A DNA stretch of 64,000 nucleotides from Glandiceps talaboti. Lineage: Eukaryota > Hemichordata > Enteropneusta > Spengelidae. Under the pieces are notes generated by a model. The model had not been told where the DNA came from, did not search any database, and worked only from the letters and a program-made list of their open reading frames with translations. The stretch lies in NCBI RefSeq assembly GCF_964340395.1, contig NC_135552.1:20578181-20642180 (forward strand), given 5' to 3'. Numbering within the stretch: the stretch's first letter is position 1; the number at the start of each line of letters is the position of its first letter. Below, piece by piece: positions 54,286 through 64,000 of the stretch. The translations under genes were made by a program, and so were the position numbers.

Positions 54286-55280
54286 TTTGCAGCAATAGGA
54301 GCGATTCAAACGAACTCCTCAAATAGTTGCAGCCAGAATCTAAGTTCCTTGGGATGCCTTTGTCTCCGTGAAGTTCTGCTCACCGAGCACCTTCAAGTAC
54401 GTGTTCATCGGTTGAGGCCCCAAAATGGTCTAACTAAAAATGCTCGACACAAATCCCTCCATTATTCTCAACCGTATACGTCATCAACATTTTATTTAAA
54501 ATAACGTTCATTCCGTAATACAAACATGGTTAACAAACAAGTTGTTTACAACAACATTCACTCTATTATCCTTATTTAGTATGTATTTATCAATACAATT
54601 AATTCAGTTCAGAAATAGACAGTTAAATGAACTTTCTAGAATATTCTTAGTTAAACAGCTGTTGAAATCAATTGGGGCACAATTTATGACTTGTCGAGAC
54701 ATGTGGCCTCCATTTATTAAGATAGAATAACATTACTTGACCCACGGCTCTGTCTCATTAATTAATGTGACCTTACATATGTATTCTTGTACATTCAATT
54801 GTGGAATAATGTTTACTTGGACCATGTGTCATTCGTAACAATAGAAACTGTGGTATTTGTTTACATATATGTCTTCATAATGAATTTTGTGATTTGTAAA
54901 TAAAAATCTATTATGAGCATGTCAACACAACTAGCAAGGCAGTGGATATGTTTAGATTGCTGCTTCAAGCCTTCGTTCAAGGCCGTAGCCTGACCAAATT
55001 GCCAGGGGGAGGGGTAGAACTTTGTCTTGGTGCAATCATGCATTTAAAATTTAGAAAAGTGATTAATTGACATACATTTACATACAATTTACATAATATC
55101 TATTTTAGCATACGCAATTAGATATCATATGTAAGGCTAGAAAAAATATATAAGTCGGTCAACGGGCAACCTAACCCATTATATTGGGTAGGTAGGTAGA
55201 ATTTCATTTTTTCACAATGCTTGACAAGGATAAAACAAACCATATGTAATGATAGCAAAATATTTCAGGTCGAGTTTAGA
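54286..55280. repeat. 995-bp tandem duplication, copy 1
   Basis: Runs from ttgcagcaataggagcg to gtcgagtttagat and then repeats at once. It contains a 60-codon minus-strand frame (54,861-55,043) that also stays open in copy 2. No domain is recognised. Confidence 0.9.
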
Positions 55281-56275
55281 TTTGCAGCAATAGGAGCGAT
55301 TCAAACGAACTCCTCAAATAGTTGCAGCCAGAATCTAAGTTCCTTGGGATGCCTTTGTCTCCGTGAAGTTCTGCTCACAGAGCACCTTCAAGTACGTGTT
55401 CATCGGTTGAGGCCCCAAAATGGTCTAACTAAAAATGCTCGACACAAATCCCCCCATTATGCTCAACCGTATACGTCATCAACATTTTATTTAAAATAAC
55501 GTTCATTCCGTAATACAAACATGGTTAACAAACAAGTAGTTTACAACAACATTCACTCTCTTATCCGTATTTAGTAAGTATTTATCAATACAATTAATTC
55601 AGTTCAGAAATAAAAAGCTAAATGAACTTTCTAGAATATTCTTAGTTAAACAGCTGTTGAAATCAATTGGGGCACAATTTATGACTTGTCGAGACATGTG
55701 GCCTCCATTTATTAAGATAGAATAACATTACTTGACCCACGGCTCTGTCTCATTAATTAATGTGACCTTACATATGTATTCTTGTACATTCAATTGTGGA
55801 ATAATGTTTACTTGGACCATGTGTCATTCGTAACATTTGAAACTGTGGTATTTGTTTACATATATGTCTCCATAATGAATTTTGTGATTTGTAAATAAAA
55901 ATCTATTATGAGCATGTCAACACAACTAGCAAGGCAGTGGATATGTTTAGATTGCTGCTTCAAACCTTCGTTCAAGGCCGTAGCCTGATCAAATTGCCAG
56001 GGGGAGGGGTAGAACTTTGTCTTGGTGCAATCATGCATTTAAAATTTAGAAAAGTGATTAATTGACATACATTTACATACAAGTTACATAATATCTATTT
56101 TAGCATACGCAATTAGATATCATATGTAAGGCTAGAAAAAATATAAAAGTCGGTCAACGGGCAACCTAACCCATTATATTGGGTAGGTAGGTAGAATTTA
56201 CAATGCTTGACAAGGATAAAACAAACCATATGCAATGATAGCAAAATATTTCAGGTCGAGTTTAGATAGAACTTA
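55281..56275. repeat. 995-bp tandem duplication, copy 2
   Basis: Nearly identical to copy 1, with a handful of substitutions and a ~9-bp deletion (aatttcattttttcacaat becomes aatttacaat near 56,196). Ends at gtcgagtttagat and then continues into unique sequence. Confidence 0.9.
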
Positions 56276-58620
56276 TTCAGTCATCTTGATACTATCTCTT
56301 GCAATTTGTCTGCATAGCTACAGTTAGGAAATGCATAGAATTTACGGTTAAACAAATGTTGTAGCTCCTCTCACCCGCTCTTCACAAAAAATGTTAAGCA
56401 CCGCCAAATGAAACTCAAGCATTATTTTAGCCACCCCTTCTGTCATCTACACTAAAGTGGAAATATAAAATTATGTGGTACAATATGATACATTAAAATA
56501 ACAGTGATAGCCACCAACAATAATACTCTGAATGAGATTACTTTCCACAGGATGTGGATTTCACACGCATATGGAGATGTCTCTAATTAGCTCTAACCTA
56601 TACAGGGAGGTACTTAGCGAGACACCATCTATCTTGTTTTGGGAGAAAGAAAATTATCACCTTGATTGCTACTGATTGGAGAGACAACTCCAAAGGTGAA
56701 AAAATTGAAAATAAGACAGTGTAGGAGGCCATTCAGAGGCATAAAATATCAAACCATAGTCTTACAATAATGTTTGGTTCTTATATCGCGCTTTCCCACT
56801 CCGTGCTCAAAGCAATACTTGAATATGGTAATGAAATACCAGAATTGAAACAATTATCCTATACATTACATATTATCTGGAAGTGTATTTTGTTGTGGCA
56901 AAGCTGAAAGATATTTTGCGGATGTGCACTTGGTAAATGACTTCTCCTCCTAATTTGGTTCCAAAAATTCCGAATACAGGGCAAAACATTTCAAGACTTT
57001 CAGACTTTGATGGCCCTGTGACTGTTCAGCCAACTCCCATGGTCGTAAACATTTGCTCAATTCTTTTTAGTGCACATTGGATATGCAACAGCATAATTTA
57101 ATCTCAATTCATGCTTGTATGCATCATCAGAGCCAAGTAAACCACTGTATAAGATATTATATAATTTGGAATAGACTCAAATGTATATTGTTACATGTAC
57201 TATTCAGAAAATATAAAGAAATATCCTTAATTTTGAAACAAATGCGAAGCCCGCATGATGATCACCAAAAAAATATATGGGTAGGTTGGACAGCTTTTTC
57301 ATTTTTCATATCTTTCAAAGTAGTTGCCGAAAAGATATCACATTCAAAGTAAAAAAAAACCAAACTTTTAAATAAAAAAACTGGATGGTGCTTTCTCAAA
57401 TAAGTAACACAACAAAATAATCATTTTCTTTACCCTACTCCCAACCCTTTTATGACCCTCCTTTATGTTGGAACCCAAGGTGAACTCAGTGAATTCTCCT
57501 TGTCGTTATCGTTATAATGGAAATAATTGAAGTTTGGATTTTGATGTCGAAAGTACAGCTCTGTTTACAAATTCAGGGCCATTCTTTAGCAAGTTGTCGC
57601 TTAAAAATGAATTGCGTAATAACGCTAGTGTCAGTGCAATGAGATAATTATATCAAACAACATTTAAACCAAAGACAACGCCGAACAGTTATTGAAAGTG
57701 GATCTTTAAAGAGTGGATCTTAAATTGCGTACCCAGTTGAATAGTTTTTCAGGGCCACCAAATATTCCAAAAAGAGGTCTGCCGTTTTATCAGTAAATGT
57801 TTTAATATAAGGAACAAGATGTAAATGAAGTCGAGTGCATCTTCGGAGTCACTGCATGCAACAGGCGACCTCACGTTGAACGACCTTTTCCGTCTTTTTT
57901 TTTAGTTTCACTCTCTGACAGTATTGCGACTTGCTATCTTCAAATGAAGGAGATTTTCAAGACTACTGTTACTCGCGGAAAATGCACAGTGCATGTGAAC
58001 TTCTTTTCTTGCTTTTTTTTCCAAAATCTCAGGGCAGCTGCCCCCCTGCCCCCCCCCCCCGCAGGCTACGGTACTGTCGTTGATGATTGAAAGTCTAGCA
58101 TACATAAGCATATTGCAATTGGCTGTTACAAATCTCTGATTTCTCTTTTGTGAGCACTTAGAAAAAAATATATATGAAAGGGTTATTATGGAACGGAAAA
58201 CACTCTCACCATAATAATTTGCCTAATGCAAAGTTCATACATATGAATACACGATAAACACTGTGAAGGGTAAAGTCAACTTCAAATTGACATAACATTG
58301 CCTAGAATAATTTGGCTTGCTAAGCAAAAACGTTCAGCTGATAATGATTAGTCTAAGCCAGCTTATGTTTTGAAACAAACAGGTGAACATATCAAGTTAA
58401 AATGAAAGAATAATAAAACATCTAAATTTATAATTGCAAATTTCAAGACAAAATGATTATTCTCCAGCATAGTCCATCCTATTTACATTTTCAAACACTT
58501 ATGATTTACATAGATATATATCATCTCATTGCATAAATCTTGCATCCTGCATCTGATAAATCTTACATCTGTTAATACACAAACTGATTACTATTCAGTA
58601 AAATTCATACAATATCGTTG
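56276..58620. other. no gene recognised
   Basis: Region 3' of the TRPM-like gene. AT-rich, with a poly-C tract near 58,049-58,060. The 91-codon frame at 57,077-57,352 has no recognisable feature. Part of the gene's 3' untranslated exon probably lies at the right edge. Confidence 0.4.
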
Positions 58621-58629
58621 GATATGTCA

Positions 58630-58771
58630 TTATTTGGCATTTGTTGTCGAAGGTTGTTGAACATTTAAGCTTTTCAATCGATTGCGTAATTCTTCTATCT
58701 TTTGATTTAGTGTCTTGTCAATTTCGTTCACCACCAGCTCTATCGAGGGAATGTCGTCATTATTGAGGTTT
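58630..58771 (-). CDS. TRPM-like terminal exon: coiled coil and stop
   Basis: Acceptor actttcccag. Encodes VVNEIDKTLNQKIEELRNRL, then a short tail ending NAK and TAA. The coiled coil would serve tetramer assembly as in other TRPMs. Confidence 0.8.
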
Positions 58772-61700
58772 CTGGGAAAGTTGCAAAGAAGAAAAAAGAA
58801 GGAAATCTGGTCATCTCGACGAAACTATGCATTAATCATGTGACCGGTATAAATTAAAGTTCACCGATCTGGATTCAAATATTGAAATATAATTATGAAC
58901 AATTTGCCGTTAAAAGTAACGGTGGTGACAATTTCATGGTTAATACAAACCCGAAAGATCAAATATCATTACTATGTAGTGAATCGGATGCCATTGCAAA
59001 ACACCACACTGTAACTCTTTCTAACATCAACTTCGTTCATTGTGAAAAAAACATGAATAATACTGCAATAATGCTAAAGTGACAGTGTTTTCCAAAGTTA
59101 AGATGTGGAGTTAATTTGGCAAAGATAAAATCATGAAAGTGGTGTCACGTAGATTTATAAACCTTTCAAGTCATTGCCATGTACCACTTTCGAGTAACAG
59201 ATCCAAATATGAACAAAGTGATGATCTTGTTTTCCATTTCTGCAAAATTGCGAAATAATATTCAGTTAAATTCGATTTCTTATGATGTCACAAAATACTT
59301 ACTCCGGACGTTCTGTTGGTTCTCCTCCAGTGTTATTTTCGGTACGTTCGGTAATTGCTAAAGTATTCTCTATAATTTCCGAGATTTCTTTCTTCGATTC
59401 GCCTGATGTGAGAAGTGGGACGTAAATAGTAAGTTAATAAAACGACATCTGAATATTATATGTGTATAGGCTTAGGCCTGCCATTCGTTTACTGATTACA
59501 AGCACCCAAATCTTCTTATGTCAGGTGAGATACATTTACAGAGGTATTCATATTTCCACGGGTTCCAATACTTAAATGGCACTCATTAAATTGCAAGTTC
59601 AATACTGCATATCGCGTACAACTACTGAAATATGACATGTAAACAAATAACACGTATGTATAAATGCACACGCGTGTGGCAAGCGAACACAAATACTTAT
59701 ATCAACAAAAATGTAAACCCCGATAAAGGTTGTCAGTAAATGTAGGTACTACAGCAAGATATGCCAAGGAAGGGTTGGGTGTAAAAATCTCAGTGCTAGG
59801 TCTATCTCAGACATCGTCGTAAACCACAGCCTCTTTTACGGCAATGTCCAAGAGGAATAATACTCTGGCATGTGAGAATGTTCTCAGAATGCTCAGCATA
59901 GTATTACTTGAAATATAGTGAACAAGGGCCCATAAATCATACAAGTGGACTCACTCAGACTTATATATAGAGTCAACATGTTTATTAAAGAATCATTGTA
60001 TAATGAATCATACCATCCTCCCATCTGACTGTGTCGTCATGTTTAATCCACAGATATCGGAACGTTTCTTTGCCAATCAAATATTTGGATATGGGTCTCA
60101 AGGAAGAGTCACGGCAAGCTAATACGGATGATATGATGAGGCATATCAGTAACTCTATAATGTTTAATGGAGGTGGGAGTATAGGACGTGATAGGTATTC
60201 TTCAACCAAACTGAATCGATTATACCGACCCACCGTAGATGACGTCTTTTCTATGGCTTGGTAGGTTTGACTGTTGATAAATAGCATTGAGACGCTTATA
60301 ACAAAGAGTCACAGAGTTCATATATGTTATAACTAAACTGATACTTGACGAAATGCTATTAAAACTCGACGAAACATTTAAAGTCAAATGGATATCCTTC
60401 ATCTCAAGCACACACGTTACAGCTTCATGGAAATGGTCATGCATTAAAAAGTCTTTAATATATTTCATATACTTACTTGAAGACAGCAATGACGAGGTTC
60501 ATCAATAGAAGTGCTGTTATTAGCATAAATAGACCACTAAGAGCAGGTACTACATACGGATAATCAGGATAAAGATCAGTTCCTTGGATAAATTGAAAAC
60601 ATATAGTCCGTGATTATCTTGGATTAATATTGAGAAATAAGAACGACTGTAAAGTTAATCGAATATCTAATTGACCAGCCTATCCCATATCAGACCACTA
60701 GGAGGCGGGCTCTGATTTACATTCTCTCCCCTAAACATTTCTTGACAAGTCAAGATGGGTAGAAGAGGAACTGGACGAAACCATTCCTTAAAAAATCAAG
60801 ACGGGCTTGTCCTAGGTTGTTCGTTTTGATCGGTTTAGAGGGAGACTGTGTAGTCGTTTTTTAAAACACGGGCGTTACACACCTTACAAGCCTAATACGT
60901 GTGATGATCTGATCTTCAAGATGTATCGAAAGATATCTATTTCTGTGTTTGTTAAACGAAACACACCTTTAAGTAATTGGCATTGTCATCGTTATTACTA
61001 CGTAGCAATGGCCATGAATTAGTTCAGGAGTTAATCTGTAATTTGGTTCATAAATATGACCGTTCTGTTTGGGCTAACAAACATACCTTGAATTTCATCC
61101 AGTTGTATTTCTCCATAGATCTGCCAGTATGGATGTGAAAGTACTTCCATCAGCATATACCATGAAAACGTGTCATTTGGTTCTAGGAACGAATGGTACG
61201 CTACACCAAAGCTCCATATAAAGATAGAGAAGATGATAAGAAATGGCGGCAGATCACTGGTCTGTGGAGGAACAATATCAATGTCTGAAATACCTCAAGA
61301 GAAAGTTGGCAAAACTGCTTGTTTTAATGATCAAAAGGCGTAGGACAATGTTCGCTTGGTAGATGTGATGTATATACATGAAAAACTCACTTTCATCCAT
61401 ACCAAACTGACGTGTATCGTTTTAGAAATATGCTTACTTTGCAACTGTTAACATTCTATACGTATATATTGGTTCTGACAGATTTTGATCACAGAGGTCT
61501 TCCCACAAAGACCATACTAGACTTTAAAAAGTAGGTGTACCTCATTATTGAAAACACTGATCTACATACTATTAGTCTAATACTAATATAATCACTTCTG
61601 CAATAGAATATGATAATAATGCTTGGTGTTGGAATTGCAGTGATTGCAATTCATATTTGACAAAATTTATATATCTTCTTTATTACCTACTTATTAAATT

Positions 61701-62815
61701 TACATTTGTAGACAAAATAAATGATACATTTTTTGATGTAGGTAAAAGGAGACCAGAAAATAGCTACTTGCTAATCAAGTCTGTCTCCTTAGACATTGTA
61801 AATAATATTTATAATAAATACATAACAAAATATAAAGAGGGCAGAGAAAACAAAACTAAATATCTATGAAAATATGTACATTATACATCAACATGGGTTG
61901 CAGTATATTTATATCAAGTGAGGAAAGTCTTTTAGGGAGTTACGAAAAACATTCCTTGATGATTTGGACCTAACATTAAGAGGTAAGTTGTTCCAGTGTA
62001 TAGCTCCTTTGACAATCGGAATGACAACCGTGAATGAGATCGAAACGTCACCCTTACCATCATAGCCTGAATCATGCCGACTATTGGTCCAAGATACTTC
62101 CATACAGTAGCAAATTGCAACAAACGAGCATACATCGCAATCATAGAGATGCAGTAGAAGAATTGAGCAACGTAGAAACTGCCTCCACTGAGAGTGAAAC
62201 GTAATACCAGTCCAATATAGTACGTCAGTATCATAAACAAGTCTACGCCATTCCAATTTGAAAAGTAGTAATGCCCCAGGATAATGATAGTATGAAGAGT
62301 GCCACCTTCAAAACCGTATTGTATAACCTAGAGAAGAATAAAGTAATACATTTAGTGATACGCCCTCATTTTCTAATGTTTGTTATGCCTTAATTTTAAA
62401 CACGATACAAAACACTTTAGAATAACTTGGTGTCTGGAGGTTTACAAGAATCATTAGATCCAGTTTCCAGCATCATTGTGATAACCATTGACCGGTTGAA
62501 ACATAGAAAGTTGTTCTCCGATGTTGTTATAAAATGTCATATAGTTGTTAATTGGTCAAATTTCTAAATTCTTTATATCGTAAATACATCCCATTTATAA
62601 TTTTCAAATAAAGGAAATGTTTCAAAGTTTGGGAAATTCTAGTCCATATCACGGCATCATGTCCTTTCTACCTGTCTTATTTCTTCAACTGTCAAACCGA
62701 CCACCCATAATGTGACTAAAATCTCCAAAACACTGATTCCAGTCCCACTTCCAGCTGGATGAAAATCCGTCAGTAGGAATATACTGAAAAGCAGGATATG
62801 AACGGCATAGACGAT
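58630..62815 (-). CDS. TRPM-family cation channel, 3' seven exons (partial)
   Basis: Spliced in order 62,672-62,815, 62,058-62,327, 61,087-61,261, 60,477-60,582, 60,014-60,270, 59,303-59,402 and 58,630-58,771. All joins are GT/AG and phases carry through (0, 0, 1, 2, 1, 2), giving 397 residues and a TAA. The product is a membrane channel. An S2 end with VEEIRQ is followed by S3-S4 with YARLLQFATVWKYLGP (the TRPM RLLHIFAVNKQLGP motif), S5, and a pore with PYWQIYGEIQLDEI. S6 follows (LITALLLMNLVIAVFN), then the TRP helix (NQTYQAIEK, YLSRPILPPP), a linker and a short coiled coil (VNEIDKTLNQKIEELRNRL). There is no NUDT9H or alpha-kinase domain, so it is not a typical TRPM2- or TRPM6/7-type channel-enzyme. 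The TRPM N-terminal homology regions and S1 lie beyond 63 kb and outside the window. Confidence 0.9.
59303..59402 (-). CDS. TRPM-like exon: polar C-terminal linker
   Basis: Acceptor ctcacatcag, donor gtaagt. Encodes SKKEISEIIENTLAITERT and a polar end (NTGGEPTERP). There is no match to a catalytic domain. Confidence 0.75.
60014..60270 (-). CDS. TRPM-like exon: TRP helix and linker
   Basis: Acceptor tatcaacag, donor gtatga. Encodes QTYQAIEKTSSTVGRYNRF, then SLVEEYLSRPILPPPLNI, the conserved stretch after S6, and ends RWEDG. Confidence 0.9.
60477..60582 (-). CDS. TRPM-like exon: outer pore and S6
   Basis: Acceptor ttatccaag, donor gtaagt. Encodes DLYPDYPYVVPALSGLF and LITALLLMNLVIAVF. Its last two bases plus the next exon make the N of the FN motif seen at the S6 end in TRPMs. 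Confidence 0.9.
61087..61261 (-). CDS. TRPM-like exon: S5 and pore helix
   Basis: Acceptor ctccacag, donor gtatgt. Encodes LPPFLIIFSIFIWSFGVAY (S5), then the pore loop with WYMLMEVLSHPYWQIYGEI. The acidic residues after the pore helix (YGE, LDE) are as in cation-conducting TRPMs. Confidence 0.9.
62058..62327 (-). CDS. TRPM-like exon: S3-S4 and S4-S5 linker
   Basis: 90 codons, acceptor ttctctag, donor gtaagg. Encodes WNGVDLFMILTYYIGLVLR (S3), then FFYCISMIAMYARLLQFATV (S4) and KYLGPIVGMIQAMM, leading straight into S5 of the next exon. Confidence 0.9.
62672..62815 (-). CDS. TRPM-like exon: S2 region
   Basis: Acceptor cttcccag, donor gtagaa, phase 0 at both ends. Encodes HILLFSIFLLTDFHP then LEILVTLWVVGLTVEEIRQ. 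EEIRQ after S2 is a TRPM signature. Confidence 0.85.
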
Positions 62816-63450
62816 CTGGGAAGATAATTTAAGTTAACTACACAGCTATTTTAAAAAGAAGGGAAGAATCAGTTTGAATTTCATCTTTCATCCTTTCAAA
62901 CTAACTTTAACAGCCCGAAAACAATTTTCCAATTTCCGAAAACCTGGTATTTCACACAATTGTAGTAGGAAAAAGTGCAAAAAATGCAAAAAATCTAATA
63001 TTTTTTAATAATTGTTGAAGTAAAATCCAGTTGATCAACTTTTGAATATTCCTTCAGTGTTTGTACCTTGAAAATGTTAAGTACATCATATTTTAACTGC
63101 AAATATCAATTCATTAAACTACATGAAAAAATGTCAGCTTGATCATACACATACCTAAATTAATATATTTTTGATTCTGAACAGAGATTTTTAACCTTGG
63201 CATAAAAAGACTGAAATATTGCCAGTGAAATTATAAAAATTCATATAATTGTTGTAACATTATCACAGTTTAAAACAAAATCTCTCAGGTCAGTTGTTGT
63301 AATCTAAAAGTCCCAAGTTAGAATTTCAATTTCACTTCCCTGTCACACAAATCAGGCATTTTTTGAGGAAATAACAAAAAAGTCATTGTCCCCTCCACCA
63401 ATCTTCAATTCTACCGGACAATATAAAATGTTTCATAGACTGGTGTGTCG
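62816..63450. other. TRPM-like gene intron, no feature
   Basis: AT-rich intron sequence. No further exon encoding S1 could be recognised before the minisatellite. Confidence 0.5.
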
Positions 63451-63454
63451 GTCA

Positions 63455-64000
63455 GCTATCAGTTGCAGGAATTGTCCTGCAGCTGAAAGGGGTGTGTCAG
63501 ATGCAGGACTTGTCCTGAAGCTGAAAGGGGTGTGTCAGATGCAGGAATTGTCCTGCAGCTGAAAGGGGTGTGTCAGATGCAGGAATTGTCCTGAGGCTGA
63601 AAGGGGTGTGTCAGTTACAGGACTTGTCCTGAAGCTGAAAGGGGTGTGTCAGTTGCAGGACTTGTCCTGAAGCTGAAAGGGGTGTGTCAGATGCAGGAAT
63701 TGTCCTGAAGCTGAAAGGGGTGTGTCAGATGCAGGAATTGTCCTGAAGCTGAAAGGGGTGTGTCAGATGCAGGAATTGTCCTGAGGCTGAAAGGGGTGTG
63801 TCAGTTGCAGGACTTGTCCTGAAGCTGAAAGGGGTGTGCCAGTTGCAGGACTTGTCCTGAAGCTGAAAGGGGTGTGTCAGATGCAGGAATTGTCCTGAAG
63901 CTGAAAGGGGTGTGTCAGATGCAGGAATTGTCCTGAAGCTGAAAGGGGTGTGTCAGTTGCAGGACTTGTCCTGAAGCTGAAAGGGGTGTGTCAGTTGCAG
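63455..64000. repeat. 38-bp minisatellite, continues past the window
   Basis: About 14 units of ggtgtgtcag(a/t)tgcagga(a/c)ttgtcctgaagctgaaagg. Two unit variants (atgcaggaatt and ttgcaggactt) are interspersed in runs. The ttgcaggactt variant holds the perfect inverted repeat caggac-tt-gtcctg. Confidence 0.95.

Noticed and set aside
1-64000. CRISPR arrays, bacterial operons, tRNA or rRNA genes
   Set aside because: The direct repeats found are eukaryotic satellites, minisatellites or exon arrays without a repeat-spacer layout. No tRNA cloverleaf or rRNA core sequence was recognised.

Overview
This is nuclear DNA of an animal, most likely a marine invertebrate. It is AT-rich, its genes are split by introns with GT...AG splice sites, and most of the window is repeats and transposable elements. 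The clades cannot be separated from the sequence. The TRPM-type channel, the tandem-repeat element with a CAGA microsatellite and a terminal hairpin, the chromodomain Ty3/gypsy element and the SAP-SWIM gene would all fit a lophotrochozoan or an invertebrate deuterostome. I see no bacterial-type genes, rRNA, tRNA or CRISPR array.

Layout. 0.2-1.2 kb: a HINE/pearl-like repeat element with ~146-bp units. 2.9-4.3 kb: related repeats in the opposite orientation and a decayed non-LTR retrotransposon endonuclease fragment. 5.0-6.1 kb: a small foldback element and ~21-bp repeats. 6.5-7.3 kb: a zinc-ribbon/coiled-coil ORF on the minus strand that resembles retroelement ORF1 proteins. 7.28-35.53 kb: a tandem array of ~2-3 kb units on the minus strand. 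Each unit carries three small exons (A, B, C), and all exons are phase 0 at both ends. I can place 24 exons (7 A, 8 B, 9 C; 1,090 codons) without a stop codon, and every length difference between copies is a multiple of three. 10,392-19,331: a complete, very young chromodomain Ty3/gypsy LTR retrotransposon sits inside this array, with a 4-bp target duplication.

38.0-45.5 kb: a 1.9-kb direct tandem duplication of unknown sequence, a third partial copy, and a promoter-like stretch that may be a solo LTR. 45.7-50.85 kb: a nested inverted-repeat mosaic of DNA-transposon ends enclosing a two-exon SAP-SWIM gene. A retroviral-type protease fragment lies just outside it. 52.0-53.5 kb: long microsatellites. 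54.29-56.27 kb: a 995-bp tandem duplication.

58.63-62.82 kb: the last seven exons of a TRPM-family cation channel on the minus strand. They encode S2 to S6, the pore, the TRP helix and a short coiled-coil C-terminus (397 residues, phases consistent throughout). The 5' part of the gene lies beyond the window. 63.45-64.0 kb: a 38-bp minisatellite in an intron or the upstream part of that gene.

Two ordinary host genes can be argued: the TRPM channel, which is well supported, and the exon-triplet array gene, which is strongly supported as coding sequence but of unknown function. Almost everything else is mobile DNA or its remains.
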